From Bacillota bacterium (GTDB lineage Bacteria; Bacillota; Clostridia; Christensenellales; CAG-314), in the NCBI GenBank assembly GCA_023458375.1, contig JAEWZT010000007.1, forward strand, positions 62,001-126,000: a stretch of 64,000 bases of DNA, read 5' to 3'. Of the stretch, positions 21,610 through 31,043 are shown piece by piece. Made by a program: the position numbers and the translations under genes. Each line of letters opens with the position of its first letter. The stretch's first letter is position 1. The notes under the pieces were generated by a model, which had not been told where the DNA came from, did no database searches, and saw only the letters and a program-made list of their open reading frames with translations.

Positions 21610-22461
21610 ATGCCTTACATATTGGCTACGGCGCTTGTCGCGCCTTATACCGACGCCGCAATGGACTTTGACGCCTATAAAAGGCTCATTACTCTTCAAC
21701 AAAAGGGCGGCTGGACGCACATTTTGGTAAACGGAACTACGGGCGAGCCCAGCCTTTTAAGCGAAGAGGAGAAAACTTCGCTGCTAAGCTTTGCAATTAA
21801 AAATAAAGGGAGGCTGCTTGTAATGGCGGGGTGCGGCACCACCGATACGCAAAAGACATTGCAAAGCTGCAAAAGAGCGGAGGAACTAGGCGCCGACTGC
21901 CTTTTGGTCGTTACCCCCTATTATAACAAGACCAACCAAAAGGGTGCGGTAAAACATTTTGAATACATTGCCGACAGAGTTAACCTTCCTATGTATTTAT
22001 ACAACGTTCCCGCAAGGACGGGTTTTGATTTGTCCGTTGAAAGCGTAATAGAATTGTCAAAGCACGAAAAAATAGTGGGAATAAAGCAGGCGAACGGCAA
22101 TATCGCCGATACGGCGCGCCTGCTGCCCTATTTAAACGACGATTTTTGTCTGCTTTGCGGCGACGACGCGCTTACCCTTCCCTTTTCGGCAATGGGCGCA
22201 AAGGGGGTGGTGTCCGTTGTGAGCAACGCCTACCCGCGCCTTGTTGCGGAAGCTTTTTACGGCGACATTAAAGCCTATTCCGACCTTGTGGAGCTATCGG
22301 GTTTGATTTTTAAAACCACCAACCCCATGCCCATAAAATATTTGCTATATAAAAACGGGGTGCTAAGCCAGTATTGCCTGCGCCTGCCCCTTACGGAAAT
22401 TGAGGACGGTTTAAAGGCTGCGATAGACAAGAAAGCCGAGGAATTAACAGACTATTTATGA
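21610..22461 (+). CDS. dapA: 4-hydroxy-tetrahydrodipicolinate synthase
   Basis: A 283-residue TIM-barrel aldolase. VNGTTGEPSLLSEEEK gives the pyruvate-binding loop, LVVTPYYNKTNQKG and LPMYLYNVPARTG the conserved Tyr and Arg sites, and IVGIKQANGN the Schiff-base Lys. It condenses pyruvate with aspartate semialdehyde. It lies five bases after asd and overlaps dapB by 4 bp, so all three are coordinately made. In a spore former the product also feeds dipicolinate. Confidence 0.95.
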   Translation: MPYILATALVAPYTDAAMDFDAYKRLITLQQKGGWTHILVNGTTGEPSLLSEEEKTSLLSFAIKNKGRLLVMAGCGTTDTQKTLQSCKRAEELGADCLLVVTPYYNKTNQKGAVKHFEYIADRVNLPMYLYNVPARTGFDLSVESVIELSKHEKIVGIKQANGNIADTARLLPYLNDDFCLLCGDDALTLPFSAMGAKGVVSVVSNAYPRLVAEAFYGDIKAYSDLVELSGLIFKTTNPMPIKYLLYKNGVLSQYCLRLPLTEIEDGLKAAIDKKAEELTDYL

Positions 22462-23099
22462 AAAACATAATTATTTGGGGGAAGGGACGGCTTGCCAGCC
22501 ATTTGGCATTGCTGTGCGAGGAAGAAAATATTTCCTACGAAACCATTGGAAAGGGGCGTTTGCCCTCAAAAACGGCGCAGTGCGTCATAGATTTTTCCCA
22601 CCCCGGCGCGCTTGAAGACCTTTTAAGCTACTGCGCTAAATATCAAACGCCGCTATTAATCGCCACAACTGGGCACAGCGCCCAACAAATAGAATTGATA
22701 GAGCTTTTTTCGCGGCAAATACCCTTGTGCTGCGACAGCAATTTTTCTTTGGGCGTTTTGGCGCTAAAAAAAGCCGTAAAGGCCCTTAACTCTCTTTTAA
22801 GCGGTTGGGACACAGAGATTGTGGAAGCGCACAGAAAAGCAAAAGCCGACGCGCCCAGCGGCACTGCGCTCTCCCTTTCGCGGCTGTTTGACGCGCCGCC
22901 CCCCATACACAGCGTAAGGGCGGGGGATTTGGCGGGGGAGCACACTTTGATTTACGCTTCAAGGGGAGAGAAAATGACCTTAACCCACGAGGCTTTTACC
23001 CCGATAATTTTTGCCAAAGGCGCTTTGTTTTGCGCGAAAAAACTAATAAATATGCCCAACGGACTGTATTCCGCGCAAGACCTGTTTGAAGTTAAATAA
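22458..23099 (+). CDS. dapB: 4-hydroxy-tetrahydrodipicolinate reductase, short form
   Basis: A 213-residue protein, shorter than the usual ~240-270. The catalytic segment EAHRKAKADAPSGTAL carries His, Lys and the SGT substrate loop. The N-terminus IIIWGKGRLASHLALLC has an atypical Gly-poor nucleotide loop. CDSNFSLGVLALKKAV and ASRGEKMTLTHEAFT are recognisable. It completes the three-gene operon. The reduced size seems to come from shortened loops, not from a lost end. Confidence 0.9.
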   Translation: MKNIIIWGKGRLASHLALLCEEENISYETIGKGRLPSKTAQCVIDFSHPGALEDLLSYCAKYQTPLLIATTGHSAQQIELIELFSRQIPLCCDSNFSLGVLALKKAVKALNSLLSGWDTEIVEAHRKAKADAPSGTALSLSRLFDAPPPIHSVRAGDLAGEHTLIYASRGEKMTLTHEAFTPIIFAKGALFCAKKLINMPNGLYSAQDLFEVK

Positions 23100-23271
23100 C
23101 TTACGGCGTTAATCAAGAGTAAAATAAGGGGAAAAAATTGAATAATGCCAAACTAAACGGCAAATATAAAAGCAATAAATTACAAAAAAAGCTTAACGAA
23201 AAATAAAGTGTTATGAGGGGTATGAAAAAATAAATGCTAACCCGTTAACGGGTATTTTGACGACAGCCCCA

Positions 23272-23545
23272 TTGGCTCTATACGGCATTATTGGTAATGT
23301 TTATGCGGCTAAAAGTTTTTAAAGTTTAGTTTAATAACTAGCATAAAAGATTGCAAGCGTTAAAAATAAAGGGGGGTTATCTCCCTTTTATTAATTTTAT
23401 GGATATACAGTTTAGTCCTATACAAGATTATTCGTAATAGGTTTGCAACTAAAAAGTTAAAGGCTTATCTAATAACAAGTGTAAATGATTTGCAACTCTT
23501 TAAACATAAATAAAGGGAGAAATTATCTCCCTTTTGTTTTTTATG
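23272..23545. repeat. Diverged tandem duplication of a ~130-bp hairpin element
   Basis: Copy 1 runs from about 23272 (CTCTATACGGCATTATTGG) to 23402 and copy 2 from about 23412 (TCCTATACAAGATTATTCG) to 23545. Both go through GCAAG or GCAACT, AAACATAAA-type and end in a GGGAGA/TCTCCC hairpin followed by TTTATGG. The copies are clearly related with many substitutions. This could be a MITE-like or ncRNA element; nature unknown. Confidence 0.55.
23512..23541 (+). terminator. Bidirectional intrinsic terminator between dapB and the coiled-coil gene
   Basis: AAAGGGAGA (23512-23520), loop AATTA, TCTCCCTTT (23526-23534), then TGTTTTTT: a perfect 9-bp stem plus T-tract. The reverse strand is also T-rich enough to serve the leftward gene. 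Confidence 0.7.
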
Positions 23546-23686
23546 GTATTCAATCTGAATATTTTGTCAAGAGAAAAAAGTCCTCTTAGCCTTTTTAGGT
23601 ATTTAAAATATCCTGTAAATCGTTGTATTCAAAATACCATTTTTTGTTTTGACTATATAAAAAATCTGCGTTCTTGCTTTTGACTT

Positions 23687-24382
23687 TTACTCTTTATATA
23701 TTATCCTTCTGCAATGTTCGCAGCGTATCGTTCCCTTTTCGTTAAGGGCATACACCTGTCCCATGGGAAGTTCCATACTGCAACCGCTGCATTGGTTTGT
23801 CCCCCTTAGCGGCACAAAGGGAGGATAAATGCCCTGCCTTTTAAGCTTTTCATATTCTTCCATAACCTCTTGCGGCACATTTTTGGCAACTTCCTTTAAC
23901 TGGGCGCGCAGCGCGGCAATTTCGTCTTTGCGCGACTCTTGAAGCTGCTCAAACTTGGAGCGCGCATCTTTTGCCTGCGCTTGCACGGTGGGCAGTTTTG
24001 ACCTGAAACTGTCGTATTTGTTGCTTATCTCTTCCGCTTCGGTTACTACGCTTTTTATATCCCTTTCCGCTTGGTTGAGCGCCTTTTCAACGTCGGCAAG
24101 CTTTTTAAGCATGAAGTCTACTTCCTGTAAGTCGGCGGCGTCGGCGGCGGAAGCGTTGTATTCGTTAAGTAATTTCGCTTTTTCAGCCATGGTTTTGGAT
24201 GCGTTTTCAAGCAATATGTTGAGTTCCCTGCTTCTTAATTCCATTTTTTTGACTTGCTCTTGAAAGTCCGCCCAAACTCCGCGAATCCTTGCGTAATTTT
24301 TCCTTTCGTTTGACTCGTTGATTTGCTTTTCAATTTGCTTGAGCTGACCGTCTATTCTTTGATATTCAAGTATGTCTTTCAT
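23687..24382 (-). CDS. Coiled-coil zinc-ribbon protein (CT398/zf-RING_7 type)
   Basis: A 231-residue protein, nearly all coiled coil (about 1-180, with RIDGQLKQIEKQINESNERK and EELKRQ-type heptads), ending in a zinc ribbon CSGCSMELPMGQVYAL and RCEHCRRIIY. This is the build of the conserved CT398-like family, often near replication or NIF3 genes. Its molecular role is not settled; NIF3-type neighbours suggest a DNA- or tRNA-related function. The gene follows trmK with a ~30-bp gap. Confidence 0.8.
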   Translation of the reverse strand: MKDILEYQRIDGQLKQIEKQINESNERKNYARIRGVWADFQEQVKKMELRSRELNILLENASKTMAEKAKLLNEYNASAADAADLQEVDFMLKKLADVEKALNQAERDIKSVVTEAEEISNKYDSFRSKLPTVQAQAKDARSKFEQLQESRKDEIAALRAQLKEVAKNVPQEVMEEYEKLKRQGIYPPFVPLRGTNQCSGCSMELPMGQVYALNEKGTIRCEHCRRIIYKE

Positions 24383-24412
24383 ATATTCTCCTTTATCCCG
24401 TTAATCTTCTTT

Positions 24413-25048
24413 TTAGCTCTGAGTTTCCCCTTCCAGTAGCAACGTTACTAATTTTAGCCACTCTTCCTTTTCGCTGACATTTGCCTGCGATAATATTTTA
24501 CCGCATATGCGCTTTTCCCTCAGCAGATAGTTTTTAAAGTCTTGCGAAAACTCTTGCAGGTTGGTTTTACCGAATAGTATTTCCATTTTATTTAGTTTTT
24601 CGCCCTTGCCCCTTTGCAAAAGCATTAAATTGTAAAACTTTTTGTCGTAAAGGATAAAATCCTTAACCGTTACATAGCTTTCGCACAAATATTCCCTCAC
24701 CTGCGCAACGCTGCGCTGAGGGGACAGCACAAGGTAATGCGGCAAATGCTTTGCGTTGGCGATAATGTCAATTATTTCAAGCCCGCCCATGCCGGCAATC
24801 ACCGCCGTATCGGCGTTTACTTCCTTTAACCCGTCTTGGCACAAAAACTCGCAGGAAAAATGCCCCTTTTTTTGGCATAATTTTTGAGCTTTTTGCAAAG
24901 AGGGATAGGAAATATCCACAAAAATCACCTTTTGCGCTATGTACCGTGACAGCGCCGCCTCCCCTATGTAACCGTGGTCGCAGCCGCAGTCGCACAAAAC
25001 TTCGCTTTGCGGAATCAGGCTTATAATACTTTCCTCTCTTTTGTTCAA
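24413..25048 (-). CDS. trmK: tRNA (adenine-22-N1)-methyltransferase
   Basis: A 211-residue Rossmann methyltransferase: CDCGCDHGYIGEAALSRY is the SAM-binding motif, VIAGMGGLEIIDIIANAK the next conserved loop, and LSPQRSVAQVREYLC a later family motif. TrmK methylates N1 of A22 in bacterial tRNAs. It overlaps the sigma factor gene by 4 bp, the same neighbour as in Bacillus (yqfN after sigA). Confidence 0.92.
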   Translation of the reverse strand: MNKREESIISLIPQSEVLCDCGCDHGYIGEAALSRYIAQKVIFVDISYPSLQKAQKLCQKKGHFSCEFLCQDGLKEVNADTAVIAGMGGLEIIDIIANAKHLPHYLVLSPQRSVAQVREYLCESYVTVKDFILYDKKFYNLMLLQRGKGEKLNKMEILFGKTNLQEFSQDFKNYLLREKRICGKILSQANVSEKEEWLKLVTLLLEGETQS

Positions 25049-26100
25049 GTATCTAAATAATCTTTAAGCTTTTTGCTGCGCGAAGGATTGCGCAGTTTTC
25101 TTAAAGCTTTGGCTTCAATTTGGCGTATTCTTTCGCGCGTTACATTAAACTCTTTGCCCACCTCTTCAAGGGTGCGGGGGCGCCCGTCGTCTATGCCGTA
25201 TCGCAGACGCAATACCATTTCCTCGCGGGGCGTAAGCTTGTGGAGCACGGCGATAAGCTGCTCGCGCAACATTGAGTAAGCGGCGACTTCGCTGGGCGCG
25301 ACGGTTTTATTGTCCTCAATGAAATCAACTAAATGGCTGTCCTCTTCCTCGCCGATAGGCGTTTCAAGGGAAACGGGGTCCTGCGCAATTTTTTGAATTT
25401 CCATTACCTTTTCTTCGGTAATGCCCATATTAACGGCAATTTCGGAGGGCAAAGGTTCCCTGCCCAGCTCTTGCAGCAAAGAACGCGATACCCGCGTAAG
25501 CCTGTTGATTGTTTCCACCATATGCACGGGTATCCTGATGGTTCGCGCTTGGTCGGCAATAGCCCTTGTAATAGCTTGCCTTATCCACCAGGTGGCGTAG
25601 GTTGAAAATTTAAAGCCTTTGGTATAATCAAACTTTTCAACGGCTTTCATTAAGCCTAAGTTGCCTTCCTGAATCAAGTCAAGCAAAAGCATACCCCGCC
25701 CCACATACCTTTTGGCAATGGATACAACGAGCCGCAAGTTTGCTTCGCTTAATTGTTGTTTCGCCTTTTCGTCCCCTTCCTGCATGCGTTTTGCAAGGGT
25801 GGTTTCCTCCTCGCCCGTCAAAAGCGGCACCCTGCCTATTTCTTTAAGATACATTTTTACGGGGTCGTCAATGGGGACGTCGGCAGCCGCCCGCATCAAG
25901 TCGTCGTCTTTAATTTCCCCTATGTCAACTACCGTAATGTTGGCTTCTTCAAGGCTTTTGTAAACTTCGGCGCTCTGTTCGGGAGTGCAGTCAAATTTTT
26001 CCAGCTTCTCCTCAACTTCGCTGTAAGTTACAAAGCCTTTGGGTTCGGAGATATGTTTAATTTCCTCCACAAGGGTTTTGATTTGGTCGTCTTTTTCCAT
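25045..26100 (-). CDS. sigA: Primary RNA polymerase sigma factor
   Basis: A 351-residue sigma-70. A short region 1.1 (1-70), then region 1.2 and 2 (VKMYLKEIGRVPLLTGEEE, LVVSIAKRYVGRGMLLLDLI, FSTYATWWIRQAITRAIAD), region 3 (RTIRIPVHMVETINRL) and region 4 (REEMVLRLRYGIDDGRPRTL, FNVTRERIRQIEAKALRKL). It drives house-keeping transcription; the promoters found in this window match its consensus. dnaG lies upstream. Confidence 0.96.
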   Translation of the reverse strand: MEKDDQIKTLVEEIKHISEPKGFVTYSEVEEKLEKFDCTPEQSAEVYKSLEEANITVVDIGEIKDDDLMRAAADVPIDDPVKMYLKEIGRVPLLTGEEETTLAKRMQEGDEKAKQQLSEANLRLVVSIAKRYVGRGMLLLDLIQEGNLGLMKAVEKFDYTKGFKFSTYATWWIRQAITRAIADQARTIRIPVHMVETINRLTRVSRSLLQELGREPLPSEIAVNMGITEEKVMEIQKIAQDPVSLETPIGEEEDSHLVDFIEDNKTVAPSEVAAYSMLREQLIAVLHKLTPREEMVLRLRYGIDDGRPRTLEEVGKEFNVTRERIRQIEAKALRKLRNPSRSKKLKDYLDT

Positions 26101-26140
26101 TTTCTCCTCTCTTGGGGTCTTAGCTAATTATAGCTAAGCC

Positions 26141-27955
26141 TTACTTATGTAAATCTTTTATTTTTTGTGAAATTTCTTTAACCCGCGTTAAAATATCTTC
26201 CTTTTGCTCTGCCGAAAGCTCCGCGGTGTAGCGGCTTTGCAAAGCGTTTCTTTTATCCGTCAGCACTTTTATTTTCCACACTTTCACGCTGTCGGCAAAA
26301 AGTTTTTCCTGCGCTTCTAAGCTTAAAGCGCCCTCTCTGTCGGGATGCCGCGTAGCTAAAAATACCCCCTCCGACTGCGGGTCCTCGCCAAACTCAAAGA
26401 CCTTAGCCGCGGTAGTATTTTCTCCTTTTTCTCTTGTTTGCCGCACATAGTCAAAGATTTTTTGTAAAAAAGGATATTCATTACAAATAGGATAATAGTC
26501 TATGTAAGAAAAGGAAGAATTATAAAGCATGCAGCTTGCTACATAATACAAAGCCTTTTCTTCTTTGCATAAAGGGGTGTTTTTAGAGACGGGAAGGGGG
26601 TTTTTGAGCAGAATATTTTTCTTTGACGCTATTTGGTTTTTTATAAAATCAATGCTCATAGCCGTCTGTTCTGCCAAAAGGGCGGCGTAAGACTCTTTCT
26701 CAACTGCCGAAAGGGGCTTTACAGCCTCAATTGCCTCAGCAAGATATTTTCTGCGCGCTTGACGGCGCATTTGCTCTTCGCTGCTGTCTACGGGGTATTT
26801 TTCCCTCAGCAGTTTTAATTTATAGTCCGTTAAAGGCAGCGCGGAAGAAATAACCCCGTCAAGCCTTTCCTTTCCAAATTTTCTAATATATTCGTCGGGG
26901 TCAAGCCTGTCGGGCAAAGACACCACAAACACTTCAAGGCTTTGTTCCTTTAAAACGTCAAGCCCCCTCAATGTTGCCGCTTTACCCGCCGCGTCTCCGT
27001 CGTAGCAAATGTGGGCGACGTCGCTAAGGCGCTTTAACAGCTTTGCCTGCTCTTTTGTCAAAGAGGTGCCCATGGAAGCTACGGCATAATCAATTCCGCC
27101 CTGATAAAGGGAGATTACGTCGATATAGCCTTCAAGCACTAAAACTTTGTCTAGCCTGCCCGTATGGTTTTTCTTGACTAAGTTTATGCCGAAAAGGTTT
27201 TTATTTTTTTCGTGAACGGGCGTTAAGCCTGTGTTTTTATATTTTACGCTTTCGTTTCTGTCAAGCGTTCTGCCGCCGAAAGCTATAACTTCCCCCTTTG
27301 AATCTATGAGCGGAATTATAAGGCGGTTAAACAGAGCGTCAAAAAAGCCTTTTTTGCTTTCTAAGAGAACGCCGGCGGTAACGCAGTCTTTGAGCTTATA
27401 GCCCTCTTGCTCTAAACGGCGGGGCAAGCTGTCAAAGTCGGGCGAAAGCCCCAGCCCGAAAACCTTTGCCGTGGCGCCAGATATACCCCTTTTAACTAAA
27501 TATTCGCGCGCCAAATGCGATTTATCGTTGTCAGCCCAAAGGGTTTCGGCGTAAAATCTGGCGGCGGCAGTGCAAATCCTCACGCAAAGCTGTTTAATCT
27601 TTTGCCTTTCAAATCTTTTTTCGTCCTCTTGCCCTTTTGAGGGGGGCGGCGGCATATTTGCCCTTTTGGCTAAAATCTCCAAAGCTTCTAAAAAATCGCA
27701 CGCTTCAAGCTGCTGGACAAACTTGATTACGTCCCCCGCTATTCCGCAGCCGAAACATTTGTAAAACTGCCCTTCTCTGTTAATGGAAAAAGAGGGCGTT
27801 TTTTCGCCGTGAACGGGACAAAGCGCCCAAAAAGTCTTTCCCCTTTGGGTTACCTGCAAATAAAGCGAGGCTACGTCAACAATGTCGTTTTTTCTCTTTA
27901 TTTCCTCTATGTAGGCGGAAAAATCCGCCGAAGCGCCGCTATTGTTTATTGTCAT
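26141..27955 (-). CDS. dnaG: DNA primase
   Basis: A 604-residue primase: the zinc-binding N-terminus (ALCPVHGEKTPSFSIN, FYKCFGCGIAGD), the RNA polymerase domain with EGYIDVISLYQGGIDYAVAS and the acidic DGDAAGKAA metal site, and a helicase-interaction C-terminus (about 430-604). It makes primers for the lagging strand. The order dnaG-sigA is the classic macromolecular-synthesis operon; rpsU is not in the window. Confidence 0.96.
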   Translation of the reverse strand: MTINNSGASADFSAYIEEIKRKNDIVDVASLYLQVTQRGKTFWALCPVHGEKTPSFSINREGQFYKCFGCGIAGDVIKFVQQLEACDFLEALEILAKRANMPPPPSKGQEDEKRFERQKIKQLCVRICTAAARFYAETLWADNDKSHLAREYLVKRGISGATAKVFGLGLSPDFDSLPRRLEQEGYKLKDCVTAGVLLESKKGFFDALFNRLIIPLIDSKGEVIAFGGRTLDRNESVKYKNTGLTPVHEKNKNLFGINLVKKNHTGRLDKVLVLEGYIDVISLYQGGIDYAVASMGTSLTKEQAKLLKRLSDVAHICYDGDAAGKAATLRGLDVLKEQSLEVFVVSLPDRLDPDEYIRKFGKERLDGVISSALPLTDYKLKLLREKYPVDSSEEQMRRQARRKYLAEAIEAVKPLSAVEKESYAALLAEQTAMSIDFIKNQIASKKNILLKNPLPVSKNTPLCKEEKALYYVASCMLYNSSFSYIDYYPICNEYPFLQKIFDYVRQTREKGENTTAAKVFEFGEDPQSEGVFLATRHPDREGALSLEAQEKLFADSVKVWKIKVLTDKRNALQSRYTAELSAEQKEDILTRVKEISQKIKDLHK

Positions 27956-28319
27956 TAAAATATTTCTTTACACATTTAATATTCTTGGCTTTTATGCTTT
28001 TTCCCCTAAAATGTCTTAAAAAATCTAAGTTATTTCAAAACTCAAACAAAAGCGCAAAATGTCCGCACATTTTTATTTTAAATCCTCGGCTTTTTTGCGC
28101 CAAAAAGAGAAAGCGGCGGCTAAAACTTCAAAGCTTTTAAATTGAAATCCTGTATTTGATTTTTAAGAATAAAAGCAATTTATCTTTAACGTCTTAAACC
28201 AAAGATTATCTGCAAGCTTTAAAAAAAGCTTAAAAGCCGCGTAGTTTTTACGCGGCTTTTTTGGTTTTGTGTGTTTGTCTGTTCTTAGATTTTTGTTCTT
28301 AAAGATTTTTTTCTTTCCT
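27956..28319. other. 364-bp intergenic region upstream of dnaG
   Basis: Between dnaG and ppdK, both minus. It holds the ppdK terminator (28232-28260) and, above dnaG, a K/N-rich non-coding A+T stretch that presumably has the dnaG promoter. No other gene. Confidence 0.5.
28232..28260 (-). terminator. Intrinsic terminator of ppdK
   Basis: AAAAGCCGCGTA (28232-28243) pairs with TACGCGGCTTTT (28249-28260), a 12-bp stem. On the minus strand it is followed by AAGCTTTTTTT, on the plus strand by TTGGTTTTG, so it can act in both directions. Confidence 0.75.
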
Positions 28320-30950
28320 TTATTGTTTGGGATACTTTAACGCCGCCTGAGCCGCCGCAAGTCTTGCAATGGGCACTCTGAAAGGCGAGCAGGAAACGTA
28401 GCTAAGCCCTAAGCGGTGGCAAAACTCTACCGAAGAGGGATCGCCGCCGTGTTCGCCGCAAATGCCCGTTTTGAGGTCGGGGCGGGAAGCTTTCCCTTCT
28501 TTTACAGAAAGTTCCATAAGCCTGCCTACACCCGTTTGGTCAACTCTTGCAAAGGGGTCGGACTCAAAAATCTTTTTGGAGTAGTAGTCGGGCAGGAACT
28601 TGCCCGCGTCGTCGCGCGAGAAACCGTAGGTCATTTGGGTAAGGTCGTTTGTGCCGAAACTGAAAAACTCCGCATAGCGCGCTATATCTCCGCTTGTTAA
28701 GGCGGCGCGGGGTATTTCAATCATAGTGCCAACAAGGTATTTTAGCGCCGTCTTGTTTTCTTCTATTACTTTCTTTGCCGTTTGGTCAACAATATCTTTT
28801 ACAAACTGGAACTCCTTAACTTCGCCGATAAGGGGTATCATAATTTCGGGCAAAACGTCTATGCCTTCTTTGCGCACGTTTATAGCGGCCTCAATGACGG
28901 CGCGCGTTTGCATTTTGGCGATTTCGGGGTATGTGATGGTTAAACGGCAGCCGCGGTGTCCCAGCATGGGGTTAAACTCGTGCAGGGAAGCTATGGTGTG
29001 GCGCAGCCTGTCTGCGGTAATGCCCATTTCCTTGGCAATTTTAATTATGTCCTCTTCCTTTTGGGGTAAGAACTCGTGAAGGGGCGGGTCTAAGAAACGA
29101 ATAGTAACAGGCTTGCCCGCCATTACGCGGAAGATTCCCTCAAAGTCTGAGCGCTGGAACTTAATAAGTTTAGCCAAAGCTTTTTCTCTGTCTTCTACCG
29201 TGTCGGAAACTATCATCTCGCGCATAGGCATAATTCTGTCTTCGCCAAAGAACATATGTTCCGTTCTGCACAGACCTATGCCCTCGGCGCCGAATTTTAC
29301 CGCTACGGCGCTGTCTTTGGGGTTGTCGGCGTTGGTGCGAATCTTTAATTTACGGAATTTATCCGCAAGTGCCATTATTCTGCCAAAGTTGCCGCTGATG
29401 CTGGGTTCTACCGTCTTAATGGCACCCTTATAAACTTTACCCGTTGAGCCGTCAAGAGAAATAATATCTCCCTCAACAAACTTTTCGCCCTTGACGTAGA
29501 AGAAGTTTGCGTCGTGACCTATGTCTATGTCGCCGCAGCCCGCTACGCAGCAAGTGCCCATTCCGCGCGCTACAACGGCGGCGTGGGAAGTCATTCCCCC
29601 TCTTGCCGTTAAAATGCCTTGCGAAATCGCCATGCCTTCAATATCTTCGGGGCTTGTTTCAAGGCGCACTAAAACTACCTTTAATTTAGGGTTTGCCTTA
29701 ACAGCCGCTATCGCCCTTTCGGCGGCGGTAAATATTGCACCGCAGGCGGCGCCGGGGGAAGCAGGCAGACCTTCCGCAATGTGCTTAGCTTCTTTTAGTG
29801 CAGTAGCGTCAAATTGCGGGTGGAGTAAAGCGTCAAGCGACTTAGGTTCTAACCTTAAAATTGCTTCCTCTTCCGTTATCCTGCCCTCGTCAAGCATATC
29901 CACGGCAATTTTGAGCGCGGCGGCCGCCGTTCTCTTTCCGTTTCTCGTTTGAAGCATATAGAGCTTGCCCCTTTCAATGGTAAACTCCATATCTTGCATA
30001 TCTTTGTAGTGGTCTTCTAAGATTTTGCAGGTTTTTACAAATTCGTTATAAACCTCTTGGTTTTGTTCTTTTAAGTGTGAAATAGGTTGGGGAGTGCGTA
30101 TTCCCGCAACGACGTCTTCGCCTTGCGCGTTCATTAAATATTCGCCGTAAAGCTTATTTTCGCCCGTTGAGGGGTTACGCGTAAAGGCAACGCCCGTGCC
30201 CGAGTCTTCGCCCATATTTCCGTAAACCATTGATTGAACGTTTACCGCCGTGCCCCAGTCTCCCGGTATATCGTTGATTCTTCTGTAATAGATAGCTCTG
30301 GGGTTGTCCCACGACCTGAAAACGGCAAGAATCGCGGCTATAAGCTGTTCTTTGGGGTCTTGGGGGAATTCGGCGTTTAACTCTTTTTTATATAAAGCTT
30401 TAAATTTTTTAACAAGTTCCTTTAAATCGTCGGCGTTAAGCTCGGTATCGTAGTGAACGCCCTTAGCTTTCTTCATTTCGTCAAGCAGTTTTTCATATTT
30501 AGCTTTTTCAACTTCCATAACGACGTCGGAAAACATTTGAATAAATCTGCGGTAGCTGTCGTAAGCGAAACGGGGATTATTGGTGTTTTTCGCTATAACT
30601 TCAACCGTTTTGTCGTTAAGCCCTAAGTTTAAAATGGTGTCCATCATGCCGGGCATGGAAGCGCGCGCGCCCGAACGGACGGAAACAAGCAGCGGATTAT
30701 TTAAATCGCCAAGTTTTTTGCCCAACTTCTTTTCGGTAACTTCCAAAGCGGCGAAAATTTCATTTTTGACTTCATCGGAAAGCTTTTTTCCGTCGTCGTA
30801 GTATTTGTTGCAAGCTTGGGTGGTAACGGTGAAGCCGTCGGGAACAGGTAGCCCCAAATTCTTCATTTCCGCAAGGTTGGCGCCTTTGCCGCCCAAAAGT
30901 TCCTTCATTTTGCCGTTGCCTTCACTAAACAAGTAAACGTATTTTCCCAT
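28320..30950 (-). CDS. ppdK: Pyruvate, phosphate dikinase
   Basis: An 876-residue enzyme of full length. N-terminal ATP-grasp domain (LLGGKGANLAEMKNLGLPVP), central phosphohistidine GGMTSHAAVVARGMGTCCV near 455, and the C-terminal PEP-binding barrel (RTEHMFFGEDRI, LGHRGCRLTITYPE, GTNDLTQMTYGFSRDDAG, ICGEHGGDPSSVEF). Reversible interconversion of pyruvate, ATP and Pi with PEP, AMP and PPi, a key anaerobic Clostridia glycolytic step. Replaces glyQS/yqfL at this point of the Bacillus order. Confidence 0.97.
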   Translation of the reverse strand: MGKYVYLFSEGNGKMKELLGGKGANLAEMKNLGLPVPDGFTVTTQACNKYYDDGKKLSDEVKNEIFAALEVTEKKLGKKLGDLNNPLLVSVRSGARASMPGMMDTILNLGLNDKTVEVIAKNTNNPRFAYDSYRRFIQMFSDVVMEVEKAKYEKLLDEMKKAKGVHYDTELNADDLKELVKKFKALYKKELNAEFPQDPKEQLIAAILAVFRSWDNPRAIYYRRINDIPGDWGTAVNVQSMVYGNMGEDSGTGVAFTRNPSTGENKLYGEYLMNAQGEDVVAGIRTPQPISHLKEQNQEVYNEFVKTCKILEDHYKDMQDMEFTIERGKLYMLQTRNGKRTAAAALKIAVDMLDEGRITEEEAILRLEPKSLDALLHPQFDATALKEAKHIAEGLPASPGAACGAIFTAAERAIAAVKANPKLKVVLVRLETSPEDIEGMAISQGILTARGGMTSHAAVVARGMGTCCVAGCGDIDIGHDANFFYVKGEKFVEGDIISLDGSTGKVYKGAIKTVEPSISGNFGRIMALADKFRKLKIRTNADNPKDSAVAVKFGAEGIGLCRTEHMFFGEDRIMPMREMIVSDTVEDREKALAKLIKFQRSDFEGIFRVMAGKPVTIRFLDPPLHEFLPQKEEDIIKIAKEMGITADRLRHTIASLHEFNPMLGHRGCRLTITYPEIAKMQTRAVIEAAINVRKEGIDVLPEIMIPLIGEVKEFQFVKDIVDQTAKKVIEENKTALKYLVGTMIEIPRAALTSGDIARYAEFFSFGTNDLTQMTYGFSRDDAGKFLPDYYSKKIFESDPFARVDQTGVGRLMELSVKEGKASRPDLKTGICGEHGGDPSSVEFCHRLGLSYVSCSPFRVPIARLAAAQAALKYPKQ

Positions 30951-31043
30951 ATTTTTCCTCCATTTTTCTCATCATATGCCTCAATATTTTACCTTAAAAA
31001 GGTATATATTACAAACGTTTTGAGCCTTATTTTGACAAAAGAA

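Larger units (their letters stand above)
23100..23686. other. 587-bp intergenic region with duplicated element
   Basis: Convergent region between dapB and the coiled-coil gene. It contains two diverged copies of a ~130-bp element and one clear intrinsic terminator (listed separately). The rest is A+T-rich with no credible gene. Confidence 0.5.

Noticed and set aside
29521..29952. Plus-strand frame inside ppdK
   Set aside because: Antisense shadow of a highly conserved enzyme.
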